Shown piece after piece: positions 52,701 through 62,306 of a stretch of DNA of 64,000 nucleotides. How positions within the stretch are numbered: position 1 is the stretch's first letter; every line of letters starts with the position of its first letter. The stretch is from Asparagopsis taxiformis (Eukaryota > Rhodophyta > Florideophyceae > Bonnemaisoniales > Bonnemaisoniaceae): contig JALQPE010003280.1 of assembly GCA_030407315.1 (NCBI GenBank), positions 1-64,000 on the forward strand, written 5' to 3'. The notes under the pieces are model-generated. The model was given only the letters and a program-made list of their open reading frames with translations, was not told the origin of the DNA and made no database searches. A program made the translations under genes and the position numbers.

Positions 52701-53795
52701 GTAGAGGTTAATGGCTTGAGGTATATCTTTTAACACTCCTGTATCTCCTGTTCTCAGTTTTGCAGCAAGTTTCACTTTTGCTCCCCGACCAGCACCTTTT
52801 TCTATAGCAGTCTGATATAGTTTGATAGCCCGTTCAGGATCTGATCTTGTGGATCCATCGAAATCTCCTAGGAGCATATCAGCGAGGATTTCCATAGCAT
52901 TGCGATTCTCCAATTGAACAGCCTTCTCAAGGAGAGTAATTGCTTGACTAGAATCCTTTTCAATACCATCAGGCCCCTCGAAAAGCAACCTGGCAAGATC
53001 ACACATAGCATTAGAGTCATTTTGATCATCAATATATATCTGCAACAACACTCTCGCACGATCAGGATCAGCAGGAACACCTTCCTCTCCAAAACTGAGG
53101 ATTTGGCCGAGAGGTCTCATTGCTAGGATATCGTTTTCCTTTTCAATAGCACGATTGAACAAATCCACAGCTTTTACGAAGTCTCTTTCGATACCTCCAT
53201 CGCCGCGATACAATAGAAGTCCAAGGTTTGTCATGGAAGGTACATGATCATTGGTGGAAATTGCTCGCTGGTATAAATCAACAGCTCGGGGAACATCTAG
53301 TGGGAATCCTTGCTCAATGTGGAGCATCCGAGCAAGATTATGCATTGCAGTATAACTATTGTGGAGTTCAATTGCTTGTTCATAAAGCTGAACTGCACGA
53401 TCCGGATTCTTTTGTACACCTAGACCGCTTTGGAACATATGAGCAAGATTTTCCATGGCGTGAAAATTTCCGCGAGCTGCAGCAAACTCGTTCAGCTCCA
53501 GAGCGCGGCGATAATCTCTTGGACATCCATCAGGACCCTCCACATAAATCTGAGCTAATAATGCGGCAGCAGTGGGTCTACCAGCGTTCGCTGCGAGCTG
53601 CAGCAATGGAACAGCTATACGCAGGTCTCTTTGGAAACCATGCAGACCGAGAAAATGAACGCCTTGAGCTTCAAGAACTTCAGGGTCTGTTTCATTGCAT
53701 TCCGGACTACATTGTCCTCGCTGTAACGAATCCTGAGGAGTCTGTTGGATGCGTCTATCAGTTGAAGCATGTTGTCTTGAGATCCGATTTCCCAT
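49734..53795 (-). CDS. Sel1-repeat / Roc-COR GTPase / TIR multidomain protein
   Basis: Uninterrupted 1353 residues. The N-terminus MGNRISRQ matches an N-myristoylation signal with adjacent basic residues. About residues 45-450 contain some nine to ten Sel1-like repeats (pattern AxxLY-x-A-x3-GNxxAMxNLA). A Roc-type GTPase follows, with P-loop GGGARGKTSVV (about 495-505), G3 WDLGGQKEYF (about 674) and G4-like VGTRKDK. A Ser/Asn-rich insertion of over 100 residues lies between P-loop and G3. About 820-1080 fits a COR domain. After a CxxC-containing segment a TIR domain begins at YDVFISHSGLEKF (about 1179); SENFKSKWPMWE places a Glu where NADase-type TIRs have their catalytic one. It may be a membrane-anchored sensor or cell-death effector, but this is inference. 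Confidence 0.8.
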   Translation of the reverse strand: MGNRISRQHASTDRRIQQTPQDSLQRGQCSPECNETDPEVLEAQGVHFLGLHGFQRDLRIAVPLLQLAANAGRPTAAALLAQIYVEGPDGCPRDYRRALELNEFAAARGNFHAMENLAHMFQSGLGVQKNPDRAVQLYEQAIELHNSYTAMHNLARMLHIEQGFPLDVPRAVDLYQRAISTNDHVPSMTNLGLLLYRGDGGIERDFVKAVDLFNRAIEKENDILAMRPLGQILSFGEEGVPADPDRARVLLQIYIDDQNDSNAMCDLARLLFEGPDGIEKDSSQAITLLEKAVQLENRNAMEILADMLLGDFDGSTRSDPERAIKLYQTAIEKGAGRGAKVKLAAKLRTGDTGVLKDIPQAINLYKQAIEEENLPVDLVSLARLFLAEDSGEYRNVLEAKKVLETCLEKQQYAPAMNELAVLLERGESGVQKDLEQANRLFADAVELEITNRDVIGNNNVRRHFVSVKENYRHVVVSTLREVWIRPCQCFVLTLGGGARGKTSVVRSLREQEFIPEHNPTELACLDRFHIGQGKQNDHELEELVFNCESLLANLSRATSEAISSVHQGGGRNDSHNSIQSLTPHHSLVPARPGSVEAHISTGIITSQENIVESENVPSYGTITSDTVLHEQSSLPWEVPTISENERYSVIERARRALTESKFPLPKGDALLQCWDLGGQKEYFMAHSLFVKYASVILFVIDLEKFCGERKIEEVQELCRWMQLAHSLSHNPAAVRPIVVGTRKDKCSADEQAVWNELEDLMVPHLGNAAYNEWVKTPDPGEVNRQVRYVAIENSTAVFQPVESGLEKLKSTIKEVADEVVSRREKVPARWVALIETLEKKDDVIFLTKSHVNALVDGFPAFDTDKNAREIDAEKALVFYQGLGRVVIFKKPDGNYYVFMNPNKIVDFVRQVTGPERLIKRRLRREEIGLLQEKGLLGWHGLKILWSQHSEEIQSVMLDVLCEVDLILRLRSQTNASGKSELLLGFPALLQNGNVQALEDGYESMPDIPGIANREEAEVRMMSKFDDCLPSGLAGKFIAHLSRTIGREKTKAHLVRGDAVMMELEGAANVLVVFNSQKRQVSYKVRSREAMTIGLECLKSLDNFLNDMQVPRKHVLLSDCVMGERNCNSGDVEFEFDSDWIRQYKNGQYPGDGVFPDMDGKCCSCKKRLRLSDTNYDQCLYDVFISHSGLEKFSIAYPLHDELQREGLRVFLDRERMRATRMSNQEQLEFAMKRSKMAVFIISENFKSKWPMWEAKWFHKAHLEARKTGGRGQLLYPMFYTLSIDSCRNVSVGGAVDEEGKAALDYFTRRSGLCNDDKKLGVLYGKDFAMRAAEKILGGYEEEFMWRRRSRLGN

Positions 53796-54137
53796 GGTGC
53801 AAAGCAGTCGTAAATATGCTCGGAAGCAAGATAAATCAATGCGTTAAGGTGGACAACGGCAATGCATGAGCAGTCTATCTAGTACACAGCGCAAACCGCG
53901 TTATAGAAATCCAGGATTCCCTCGAGCGAGACGATGCCTGTTCCTTTACAGTTACGTCACATGTTGTCTAAAAATAAGCCGGATGCGCCTGATAAGCCGT
54001 GTGCTACCACTTGGAAACTCTGACATCTAACCAATAAAATTGTCGTCCCCCGACGCTTTTGCGGGCAACATCAGGGTTATCACAGCAATGCACGTCGAAC
54101 ACTCTGTCACTAGCAGTAGGTGTCCAGCAATGCTTTT
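53796..54137. other. Intergenic, upstream of the Sel1-Roc-COR-TIR gene
   Basis: Stretch of 342 bp between two minus-strand genes. It is the presumed promoter of the Sel1-Roc-COR-TIR gene; no element was recognised. Confidence 0.45.
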
Positions 54138-57100
54138 CTAAATTGCCACCTGGATTACCGTACACAAACGGCCACTCCGGAACGAAAACCTCAAATCTGT
54201 ACCGCTTATCTGTCTCGACCGAGTTATCCGCTCTTCCTGCACATGACCTGCTTGGACCGCGATCTGCGTGTACAACTCTTCGATAGCACTCTCTTGTGAT
54301 TCATTCCAATTCGCAGCGACCTTCGCCGACAGAGCCAAATGTAGCGAACAACACCTTTTCGCTGAAAAACGCTCCACCTCCAGCATCATTATTCTTCTCA
54401 GCACAACAAGCGCCGCTTCCCGCAGAAATTCGTTCAACGAGCTACCCGCGTTACACAACAATGCAACATTCCTGTCGCTGACCCTGACCTTAACTGCCCC
54501 ATTTTCAATTTTGCAAGCGGCTTGTATCATCACGTCCAACAGTACACATGCGTTTGCAGCCGTGCACGCTTCGATTCCGACTTCATCTGATGGACAGAAT
54601 CTCAGTAATCCTGCCCAAAATTCGCTGTCGTTAACAAGCTTACTCACATCCCCACTTTCTCTAAAGTTCTCCTCTTGCACGATCAAAAATACGACACACA
54701 TCATCATCGATACCATTCGCATCTTATGCAAACCGGCTACCTTTCCACGACTATACTCGCGGAAAACTTTGATAGCCTGTCCATATACTCCGCACTCAAT
54801 CACGTACTTTCTGCTTGATAATTCACTCGTTCCATCCAATACACAAACCAGAAATCTGGACGCACACAGAATAAGCTTCATTTGTGTTTCGTGTTTTCCA
54901 TCCATTGCGCATTCTCGTATGAACAACTTACACACCCCTTGGACCATTCGAAGAGAGGGCGGTGCAGCTTTCACAAACCCTTCGTCAGGGATGAGCGAAA
55001 CCAAGCTACTAATTCGTGCACACTCCAGGTTGATATCCAGACCTTCTTTTCTATCCAAGCCATGCTTTTCCTTCTTGTTGGAAAGCAGCTGTTGCACTAC
55101 ATTATACAGAACATCTGTAAAACCGGCTTTCTGTAGAGCAGTAAACATATTCACTCTATCACCATGGCTTATGAACAAGCCACCAATACATTCACTGATT
55201 ACATCTGAGTTTTTCGACCTTGAAATCGCAAATAGAATACTTTCTGAAATCAAAGCTGATCCCAGCTCCTTCCCGCCTTCTAGAATTAATTTCGCTATTT
55301 CCTCTCCCCTTCGGCCTCTCACTTTTCCAAGCTGTCGATAATCGTTGCAAAACTTGTCCCACGCTAGCACACTAGCGCTACACGGCACAGCACAAACAAT
55401 TTCTTGGAATACAAAAAAGTCGCTATCGTTTTCCAAGCAGAACGACGCGTCTCTGATGATTTCTTCCAGAATTGGTGCGTCGTCCAGAAATGTGATTCCG
55501 AACTCAGAACAAAGGAAAGCCGCTGCTCTTCCAATTGATATTATATCAACCTCTCGTTTCCCAATTGTAGCCGTTTCAATTTCCAGCCTTGTAAAGAGAG
55601 CTTGAGCTAATGCATTGGGTTCGGCCAATGTGTCTACAAAACGAAGCATAATAGCCTTTTGAACCAAAACAAAACAAAATGATCCTTGAGACTCCCATGG
55701 TGCACTGGCAAGTGCCGTCAGAAATTCTTCATCACTGCATGGCACTGACGCTGTCAAGAACTTATCCATTGAGTCAAAACCCACGCTAATATGACGCAGA
55801 AAATCTTGCATCGTTCCGTCCAGAGATGCTTTGAAATTTTCTTCTGATCCTGATAAGGCTTCAGCAAAGGCAAACAATGCTCTCGGAGGGAATAACCGCC
55901 AACACCAACACTGCATTTGATCTAGGTCTTCATTTGTGAAGCAGTTTAGGGCGTAGAAAGAGGGGGATATGACCGATATCAGAAGCTCCAATGCACACTT
56001 CAGGGTTTCTAATATATCTTTCCGTTGATCATTCCTGGTAAATCGTTCAGAACACTTCTCAAAGGCAACTTTCCAAGAGTCAAAAACCACATGGAGGATT
56101 TGTTTTCCAAAGACCTGATACTTGACGCACTCTTCACTTTTGTTTCGTGCCTTTGCACTTGTCGCTTTGAATGCATCAACAATCCGCATCAGAGAGCTGA
56201 AAACGACGTTTGCCAATGCATCTTCATGAGACAAGGAATCACACAAGTGTAACAGTGACTCAGACGTATCTAGATCAACATTATACCTTTGGAGAAATTC
56301 AACAAGAGACGACAAACCGTCCCGTAGTAGGGAAGCTTTTGACACTACTGGAATTCCACCTGTTTCAGGTGTACTTTTCGCCGTTGTCGCCTGGGCAGAA
56401 AGCTTGTGCAAAAATGAGATATAGCTCTTTACAGAACTTGAATTAAACACAGGAATTGGGGCGTGTCGAAAGGCATGACTGAAAATCGTGATAACCAAGC
56501 GCTCCGAGACACGATCCTGCACCAGTTCAGCGGTTTCGACAATTACGCCAAAGCAGTAGCACCATTTGGAAGCAACGAGTTCTGGCTCTGCAGCCGAAAT
56601 GGCAACCAAGGCTTGAAGAGGATGCTCCATAAAGCTTTTGCCTGCGTTTGCGGACCTCAAAGATTCGATTATGTGTTCCATGATATCCTCCTGAATCATT
56701 CGGGAAGCCATTCCGGCATGACAAAGGGATGAAATAACGGCAGCAGTTACAGCACGATCCGGATGTTGCGACAAGAGGGAATACCTCATTGTTGAGAAAA
56801 GTGACTCGGACTGAAAAAGCGCTTCGATTACTTTCTGGTTGTGTGAAACATCATTGAGTAAGTGTTTGAGCAGCGACATATACAGAGCTACGGAGTCATC
56901 TGTTTGGTATGGGGGAAGTGCCGATTCGATAGCTTGCAACACAGTTTCTGGGCATCCCTCGCAGATGGCAAAATCTGCAAGATATCGTAAGATAGGGATG
57001 AGTTCAACGTAGAGTGTCTTTTCAGAGATCAGGAAGTCAGTGATCACGTGCAAAAGCTGCTCTTTTCGTTCTCGAGTAAAAATGCGGGTGAGTGCGTGAG

Positions 57101-57581
57101 GGTTGTCCAGCAACTTGCCGTCAGACATAAGGCATATTAGAAATAATAGAGACGTATGTGTGTTGCATTGCTCACTGAGGGCTGCATCGATAGAGCAGGA
57201 TAGAAGGTGATGCCTGTGAACCAAGCCATTGCGCTGCGCATCAGCAGCAGTGGAGAGCGCCTGAGTAAAGGTACATAATTTTGTTGCAAATTGATCAGGT
57301 TTTGTGTTGGAGGAAAAGATTATGCTCATGAGATGGTTGAGTAGAATTGATGGTAACTCCTGATCGTGCTGTTGGAGTAGATGAATATTGGCTGGTAGTG
57401 CGGATATATTCATAAGAGCAGAGAGCCGAATCGTAGCCGGAGCTGATCGTAAAAGTGCGATATTGCAAGACAAGCATATTTGCTGGTGCGAATGATTGCT
57501 TTTCACATCAGCCGGAGGTAGTGGTAAGCGCAATAGCAGAGAGGGCGAGGTTGGATGCGTGCTGTGGCACGAAAGGTCCAT
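54138..57581 (-). CDS. Large helical-repeat protein, possibly MEI1/PRD1-like
   Basis: 1147-residue, Leu/Ser/Ala-rich, apparently all-helical protein with HEAT/ARM character and no enzyme motif. The N-terminus (MDLSCHSTHP, then a CLSC motif about 40 residues later, then helices) recalls plant PRD1/animal MEI1, which act in meiotic double-strand-break formation. Length is comparable (about 1,200-1,330). This is only a resemblance in layout and opening sequence. Other HEAT-type scaffolds are equally possible. I use the ATG at 57581; the frame is open to 57734 but without another ATG. No intron is required. Confidence 0.6.
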   Translation of the reverse strand: MDLSCHSTHPTSPSLLLRLPLPPADVKSNHSHQQICLSCNIALLRSAPATIRLSALMNISALPANIHLLQQHDQELPSILLNHLMSIIFSSNTKPDQFATKLCTFTQALSTAADAQRNGLVHRHHLLSCSIDAALSEQCNTHTSLLFLICLMSDGKLLDNPHALTRIFTRERKEQLLHVITDFLISEKTLYVELIPILRYLADFAICEGCPETVLQAIESALPPYQTDDSVALYMSLLKHLLNDVSHNQKVIEALFQSESLFSTMRYSLLSQHPDRAVTAAVISSLCHAGMASRMIQEDIMEHIIESLRSANAGKSFMEHPLQALVAISAAEPELVASKWCYCFGVIVETAELVQDRVSERLVITIFSHAFRHAPIPVFNSSSVKSYISFLHKLSAQATTAKSTPETGGIPVVSKASLLRDGLSSLVEFLQRYNVDLDTSESLLHLCDSLSHEDALANVVFSSLMRIVDAFKATSAKARNKSEECVKYQVFGKQILHVVFDSWKVAFEKCSERFTRNDQRKDILETLKCALELLISVISPSFYALNCFTNEDLDQMQCWCWRLFPPRALFAFAEALSGSEENFKASLDGTMQDFLRHISVGFDSMDKFLTASVPCSDEEFLTALASAPWESQGSFCFVLVQKAIMLRFVDTLAEPNALAQALFTRLEIETATIGKREVDIISIGRAAAFLCSEFGITFLDDAPILEEIIRDASFCLENDSDFFVFQEIVCAVPCSASVLAWDKFCNDYRQLGKVRGRRGEEIAKLILEGGKELGSALISESILFAISRSKNSDVISECIGGLFISHGDRVNMFTALQKAGFTDVLYNVVQQLLSNKKEKHGLDRKEGLDINLECARISSLVSLIPDEGFVKAAPPSLRMVQGVCKLFIRECAMDGKHETQMKLILCASRFLVCVLDGTSELSSRKYVIECGVYGQAIKVFREYSRGKVAGLHKMRMVSMMMCVVFLIVQEENFRESGDVSKLVNDSEFWAGLLRFCPSDEVGIEACTAANACVLLDVMIQAACKIENGAVKVRVSDRNVALLCNAGSSLNEFLREAALVVLRRIMMLEVERFSAKRCCSLHLALSAKVAANWNESQESAIEELYTQIAVQAGHVQEERITRSRQISGTDLRFSFRSGRLCTVIQVAI

Positions 57582-57842
57582 GATGGTAGCAAATATCTGC
57601 CATGGTAGGATTGTCCTGAGTTCTGACGATGAGTGAGACCAGGCCTGAAAAAGGTGTCGATCGTAAGTGACGCGAAACGAAATAACGGTTTCCTCGATTT
57701 GACGTACGCCGGGGTATCTGCTATGGTGTTGCACGTTTGAAAGATGATATAATTACTAGAGATTGTACCGTACTACAGTACAGTATTCTCCACAACACAC
57801 GTAAGATGATGCCTATTGATATCAGTGCTGTAGAGTACTGTA

Positions 57843-59508
57843 TCACATATCAAGGATATTGATCCTCCCTTCCGTAAACGGAGTGTATGGCGAATTAGCC
57901 GCTAGAAATTCGCCAGTCAAAACATCCAAACCGCGTCCTGAGAATTCAAACTCCAACGCCCCATTCCACTCGTATCCGTCGCCACCACTGGCAAGGAAAC
58001 TGTTGGTCACAATCTTATAAATCTCATCCATTACCAGATCTTCACCACCGATCACAATCCGCTTCACACGATCACCCGCAGCTGCAGTGTAGTCCACGTC
58101 GACAGTCATACCACTAACCTGTGGATACCGTCCTGTGATTTCAGGGTCGCTCACGGCCAAAAATCCATTCTCGAGCGCCTCTTTGATTGTCGACCCTGGA
58201 AGTGTGACCAATGTGTGAACATTCCCAAACGGAAGCACAGTCAGAATTTCCTCAATTGCCACATCTCCTGCATCAATTGATGCGCGTAGACCGCCACCAT
58301 TCGTAATGCACGCCACCGCGCCTTGCTTCGGCCCTGCAAAGTCTAGCATTGCGTCACACACCAAATTGCCCATCGCACATTCTCTCGTGCGGCAAGATTC
58401 TCGATCACCGTCAATAGGCGTCGTTGTCACACCGACAACCTGCTGGATTGACTCGCCCAGACGAACAAAGTAACTCCCGATAAGCCCGGCAACGTCTCTG
58501 TCCAACGGCAGTCTGCCGTCCATAGGAAGGTACGAGTCTCCACCAAATTGCAACACGCCTTCTTCGAATGAAATATCTACTACTCCGAGGTAACGTCCGA
58601 AAGCAAATGCAGTTACAACCCAGCACACTGAACCATCCTCACGCTCAACCTTGGTCGGGTACAGACCTTGTGCAAGATCAGTGTGAGAATGTCCGCCAAT
58701 TACGAGATCTAGTTCAGGAATTGCTTTGCACAGCTCGATGTCCTGCTCGTAGCCGATGTGATTTACTGCGATGACGTTGTTCGTCTGGGCACATGCAGCC
58801 AGGGAATTGTTGAGAGCCTGAAGCGGTTCAGTGATGAGCACAGTATCACCAGGACTGGAGATTTCCCCGGTAGTCTTGGTAAGCGCTCCAATCCAGCAGA
58901 TATCAAAGGCGTTCACCTTTCGGAACGTCTTAAAACCTTCCGGACTGTCGTTGAAGAAAACGTTGGATGTAATCCATGATGTGTTTGGTGTATTCAACAC
59001 AGTCTCATATACGGGCTTGGGGCCCTTGTTAAATTCATGGTTTCCCAGGACGGCAATATCGTATCCGATGGCATTGATTGTATCAATAGCAATTTGAGTG
59101 CCGAAAATAGTGTCGAAGACAGAACCCTGCACGAAATCTCCAGCAAAGACTCGTACATCACACTTGGCAGACTGTGCAATTAGAAGAAGATTGGAGGTGT
59201 TAGATGAAAAATCCGACTGGAAGGCAAGTGATTCGGTACGCATGTTGCAATGCTTACATTCATAACAGCAGCGAGACGAGCGGCAGACCCAAAGCATTTG
59301 GCCTCAGCAGCGTCTTCCTCGGAGCAGGGTGAGTTGAACCTATTGATTTGCTCATATCGAGCATGGAAATCATTCTGTAGAAGTAAAATGGAGTTAGCAT
59401 TGTTGGTCAGTGAGCGAGGAGGCAGAAGAGCAAGATGGCACTTACATGATGACAGACTCTGAGCGAAAGGGCTACCGTCAAGAAGGAAAGCGCAAAGATG
59501 ACTCTCAT
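57843..59508 (-). CDS. Secreted 5'-nucleotidase / UshA-like metallophosphoesterase, three exons
   Basis: Exons are 59446-59508, 59258-59374 and 57843-59171. Introns are 59375-59445 (71 bp, GTAAGT, TGCTAAC, TACAG) and 59172-59257 (86 bp, GTAAGC, TCTAAC, CACAG). The 502-residue product starts with signal peptide MRVIFALSFLTVALSL. Metal-binding motifs are HNDFHARYE, FAGDFVQGS, VLGNHEFNKG, VNHIGYEQD and GGHSHTDL. The C-terminal substrate domain has TNGGGLRASID and the nucleotide-stacking SFLASGGDGY. It hydrolyses nucleotide monophosphates or related phosphoesters outside the cell or in the secretory pathway, probably for phosphate or nucleoside scavenging. Splicing is needed: exon 2 carries the first metal motif in a different frame from exon 3. 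Confidence 0.87.
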
Positions 59509-59994
59509 AGTGACCGGTGCTTTGGTAGATGGAAGGAAATCAGTAATGATGGAAATAGGATGTCTTTGATGTTGCAAATCCATACGTGAATTGTATACCA
59601 CACAGTATATAGTCTTTCGTCATAGTTACGTGACGGTGATGTAGCGCAATTCTTCCTCGCATCGAATCTTTAGTGTAGTATGCAGTCTTGTGTCACTGTT
59701 GCAGAATGGCGAAGTGGTGCAATTATTCCTCACATCGAATATTCAGAGGCGAACGGATGTTGAACTTACATTTTATTGCTAGTTTCATAAAGCAACTCTG
59801 GCACAAGAGGAAAAGCTACGGTATCTCGCAACGGTTATTTTATAATCACGGCGGGTAAACAGCAACGGGTACCCAGAGGCAGTACGCAACGCTCATTTTT
59901 TTCAAAGCAAAGATCAATTTTCTTAATTCTATTCATAGCCATGATCTGGGCTCCATGCTAATCCTTCACAATCTATCAGCCCTCGTTCTCATTG
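59509..59994. other. Intergenic, 5'-nucleotidase / secreted paralog 1
   Basis: About 490 bp. It forms the 5'-nucleotidase promoter side and the 3' side of the first secreted gene. No further ORF is supported. CACAGTATATAGTC near 59600 may be a TATA element for the 5'-nucleotidase. Confidence 0.4.
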
Positions 59995-60786
59995 TCACAC
60001 ATTGAACACCCCAGCAAACCTACCCAGACCCTCGCTTCCGTCTAGCGTGATGACGCCTCGCAGAAAAGACGTGTCTACTGGAAAACCAACGTTCTCCGTG
60101 AACACCGACAGTGCAGCCACTCCAGATCCCCAGCGACTTTCTGTGATTGTGCATAGGAATACAGAGGGGGCTGAAGTCAGCGGTGGAATAGGAACCCTGG
60201 ATTCATAGAATAATTTGATGAACTTCTCTGTATTAATCACTTTGCCATCACGCAGAAATGACTGCTGAATCCAGTATTGTCCAAACGCAAAAGCAGTACC
60301 AGCTGGGACTGAAATACCAGAGGCAGAATTTCCATTCAGTGTTCTATCTCTGAGAAGTACATAAAAGTACGCCTGGTCATGCAGTTGCCACCCCTTACGA
60401 TGAACGTTGAATCCTGACACAACATGGGCGCGGTAGTTCGTGCGTGGGTCAAAATAAATGTTCGATTCGAATATTGCTTCGTCTGCTAGGAGCGCTTCTA
60501 CATCGAGTCCCCATTCTTGCTTCATGTACCGTCTTGCACTTTCCTGGAAAGGGGCCGGGTTCATGCGAGCGATATTGTCCCAGAAAAAGGTGCCGTCACA
60601 TTGGAATGCTTGTGGCGGACAATTTGGCACGAAGGGACTGGGTTCAGACAAGTTGAACTTGCCGTCTACAAACGTTACAATTAGACCATTGTAACCTTTG
60701 GGCAAGTTGGATATGCGATTTTCTCTTGATGATGCCACGGATATCGAAAATAATGAAAGAAAGAGGAGGTTTGACACTTTCTTCAT
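59995..60786 (-). CDS. Secreted protein of unknown family, paralog 1
   Basis: 263 residues with an N-terminal hydrophobic signal peptide (MKKVSNLLFLSLFSISVASS, cleavage likely after it). The mature protein has Cys in FVPNCPPQAFQCDGTFFWDN and a third Cys near residue 213, many aromatic residues and a WGLDVEALLADEA segment. There is no recognised domain. It shares roughly 80% of residues with the neighbour at 61515-62306 in the same orientation, so it is a tandem duplication. Signal peptide and Cys pattern point to an extracellular or vacuolar role. Confidence 0.75.
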   Translation of the reverse strand: MKKVSNLLFLSLFSISVASSRENRISNLPKGYNGLIVTFVDGKFNLSEPSPFVPNCPPQAFQCDGTFFWDNIARMNPAPFQESARRYMKQEWGLDVEALLADEAIFESNIYFDPRTNYRAHVVSGFNVHRKGWQLHDQAYFYVLLRDRTLNGNSASGISVPAGTAFAFGQYWIQQSFLRDGKVINTEKFIKLFYESRVPIPPLTSAPSVFLCTITESRWGSGVAALSVFTENVGFPVDTSFLRGVITLDGSEGLGRFAGVFNV

Positions 60787-61514
60787 TCCAAGATTTTGAG
60801 AGGGGGTTTGTTGATTGGCAGGTAAATGGGGTTGAGCTCTCTAAAGGAAGTCACCTGTGTGTTTTGCTTTCCATTTCTGTTTAAAAACGAAGCCAGTTGA
60901 AACAATGAGATCTGAGCAGCGTAACTTGATTTGGCGATGATATGAGGGAGGACTGCTGTCCCAGCAATGCGGTTTCATCAGGGTATTTCTCGATGGGACA
61001 CGTGCCACTCACCTAATGGAAAATGAAACATCCAACATCCGAGCTCAAGGAATAGATTGGCCGCCAAATGGCGAAACGAGGCGCCAATATAGACCTTCAT
61101 TAATAAAAATCTCGTCTTTCAGATGTTCTTTATAATTTCATGCTAATAGCTGAACAACAATTATCGATAACGTGACTGATCTTGTAACTAAAATTTATTG
61201 AATTGAACAATCACGAGTGGTGAAGTGACAGATCCTGAAACGAGTGCATAAATTCGTCCAAAAATATGCTGGCGCATGTACTCTTATCCCCCTACTACAC
61301 GGATACTACGTTACTCACACATTGAAAAACTTTGCGATTCCCACTTCAACTCCACTTCCGTCACTAAAGGCAACTGCGCTGCTACTCTACTCGATTTAGT
61401 TGAGAAACAACATATCTTCTATCGGCGCTTCAGATTCCCGCGGGCTCACGGCTGATGTCTAGTGCCCGCAAAGGTAAAACACTTTCCCTAGTCTAACAGT
61501 CCCATTTGTCATTG
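60787..61514 (-). other. Spacer between tandem secreted genes, with relic of a third copy
   Basis: Stretch of 728 bp, AT-rich. It contains only the short relic described at 61315-61385 and the promoter side of paralog 1. Confidence 0.5.
61315..61385 (-). pseudogene. Relic 3' end of a third secreted paralog
   Basis: On the minus strand the last about 20 codons read AVAFSDGSGVEVGIAKFFNV then stop. They align with GVITLDGSEGLGRFAGVFNV-stop of both intact copies, including the shared TCACACATTGAA at the stop. Upstream the similarity disappears and stops occur. Confidence 0.55.
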
Positions 61515-62306
61515 TCACACATTGAACACTCCAGCAAACCTACCCAGACCCTCGCTTCCGTCTAACGTGATGACACCTCGCACGAAGAATGTATCAACTG
61601 GGAAACCAACATTCTGTGAGAAAGTTGTCAATGTAGCCAAACCAGATCCCCAGGGACTTTCCGTAATCGTGCATAGCAATACAGAGGGTGCTGAAGTAAA
61701 TGTTTGCATTGGAACCTTGGACTGGAAAAACAACTTGGTGAACTTGGGTGTATTAATCACTTTGCCATCACGTAGAAATGACTGCTGAATCCAGTATTGT
61801 CCAAATGCAAAAGAAGTACCAGCTGGGACTGAAATGCCGGAAGCAGAATCTCCGCTCAGTGTTGTTTCTTTGAGCAACACATAAAAGTACGCCTGGTCAT
61901 GCAGTTGCCACCCCTTACGATGAACATTGAATCCTGAAACAATATGGACCCGGTAGTTTGCGCGTGGGTCAACATAAACGTTCGATTCGGTAATGGCCCC
62001 ATCTGCTAGGAGTGCCTCTACATCGAGTCCCCATTCTCGCTTCATGTACCGTCTTGCACTTGCTCGGAAGGGGGCCGGGTTCATGCGAGCGATATTGTCC
62101 CAGAAGAAGGTGCCGTCACATTGCAACGACTGTGGAATACAGTTGGGCACGAAGGGACTGGGTTCAGACAAGTTGGATTTGCCGTCTAGGATGGTGACGA
62201 TTAGGCCGTTGTAACCTTTGGGCAAGTTGGATATGCGATTATCTCTTGATGATGCCAAGGCTGTTGAAAGTAATGCAAGAACGAGGAGATGAGTGGCTTT
62301 CAGCAT
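61515..62306 (-). CDS. Secreted protein of unknown family, paralog 2
   Basis: 263 residues, same length as paralog 1, with signal peptide MLKATHLLVLALLSTALASS. Conserved between copies are RISNLPKGYNGLIVT, NLSEPSPFVPNC, FFWDNIARMNPAPF, VVSGFNVHRKGWQLHDQAYF-like and SFLRDGKVINT segments, and the three Cys. Differences concentrate at residues 210-240. Conservation of length and Cys with scattered substitutions suggests both genes are maintained. The function is unknown. Confidence 0.75.
   Translation of the reverse strand: MLKATHLLVLALLSTALASSRDNRISNLPKGYNGLIVTILDGKSNLSEPSPFVPNCIPQSLQCDGTFFWDNIARMNPAPFRASARRYMKREWGLDVEALLADGAITESNVYVDPRANYRVHIVSGFNVHRKGWQLHDQAYFYVLLKETTLSGDSASGISVPAGTSFAFGQYWIQQSFLRDGKVINTPKFTKLFFQSKVPMQTFTSAPSVLLCTITESPWGSGLATLTTFSQNVGFPVDTFFVRGVITLDGSEGLGRFAGVFNV

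Noticed and set aside
53228..53869. 213-codon plus-strand ORF opposite the Sel1 repeats
   Set aside because: It is antisense to clearly repetitive Sel1 coding sequence, with no domain of its own.
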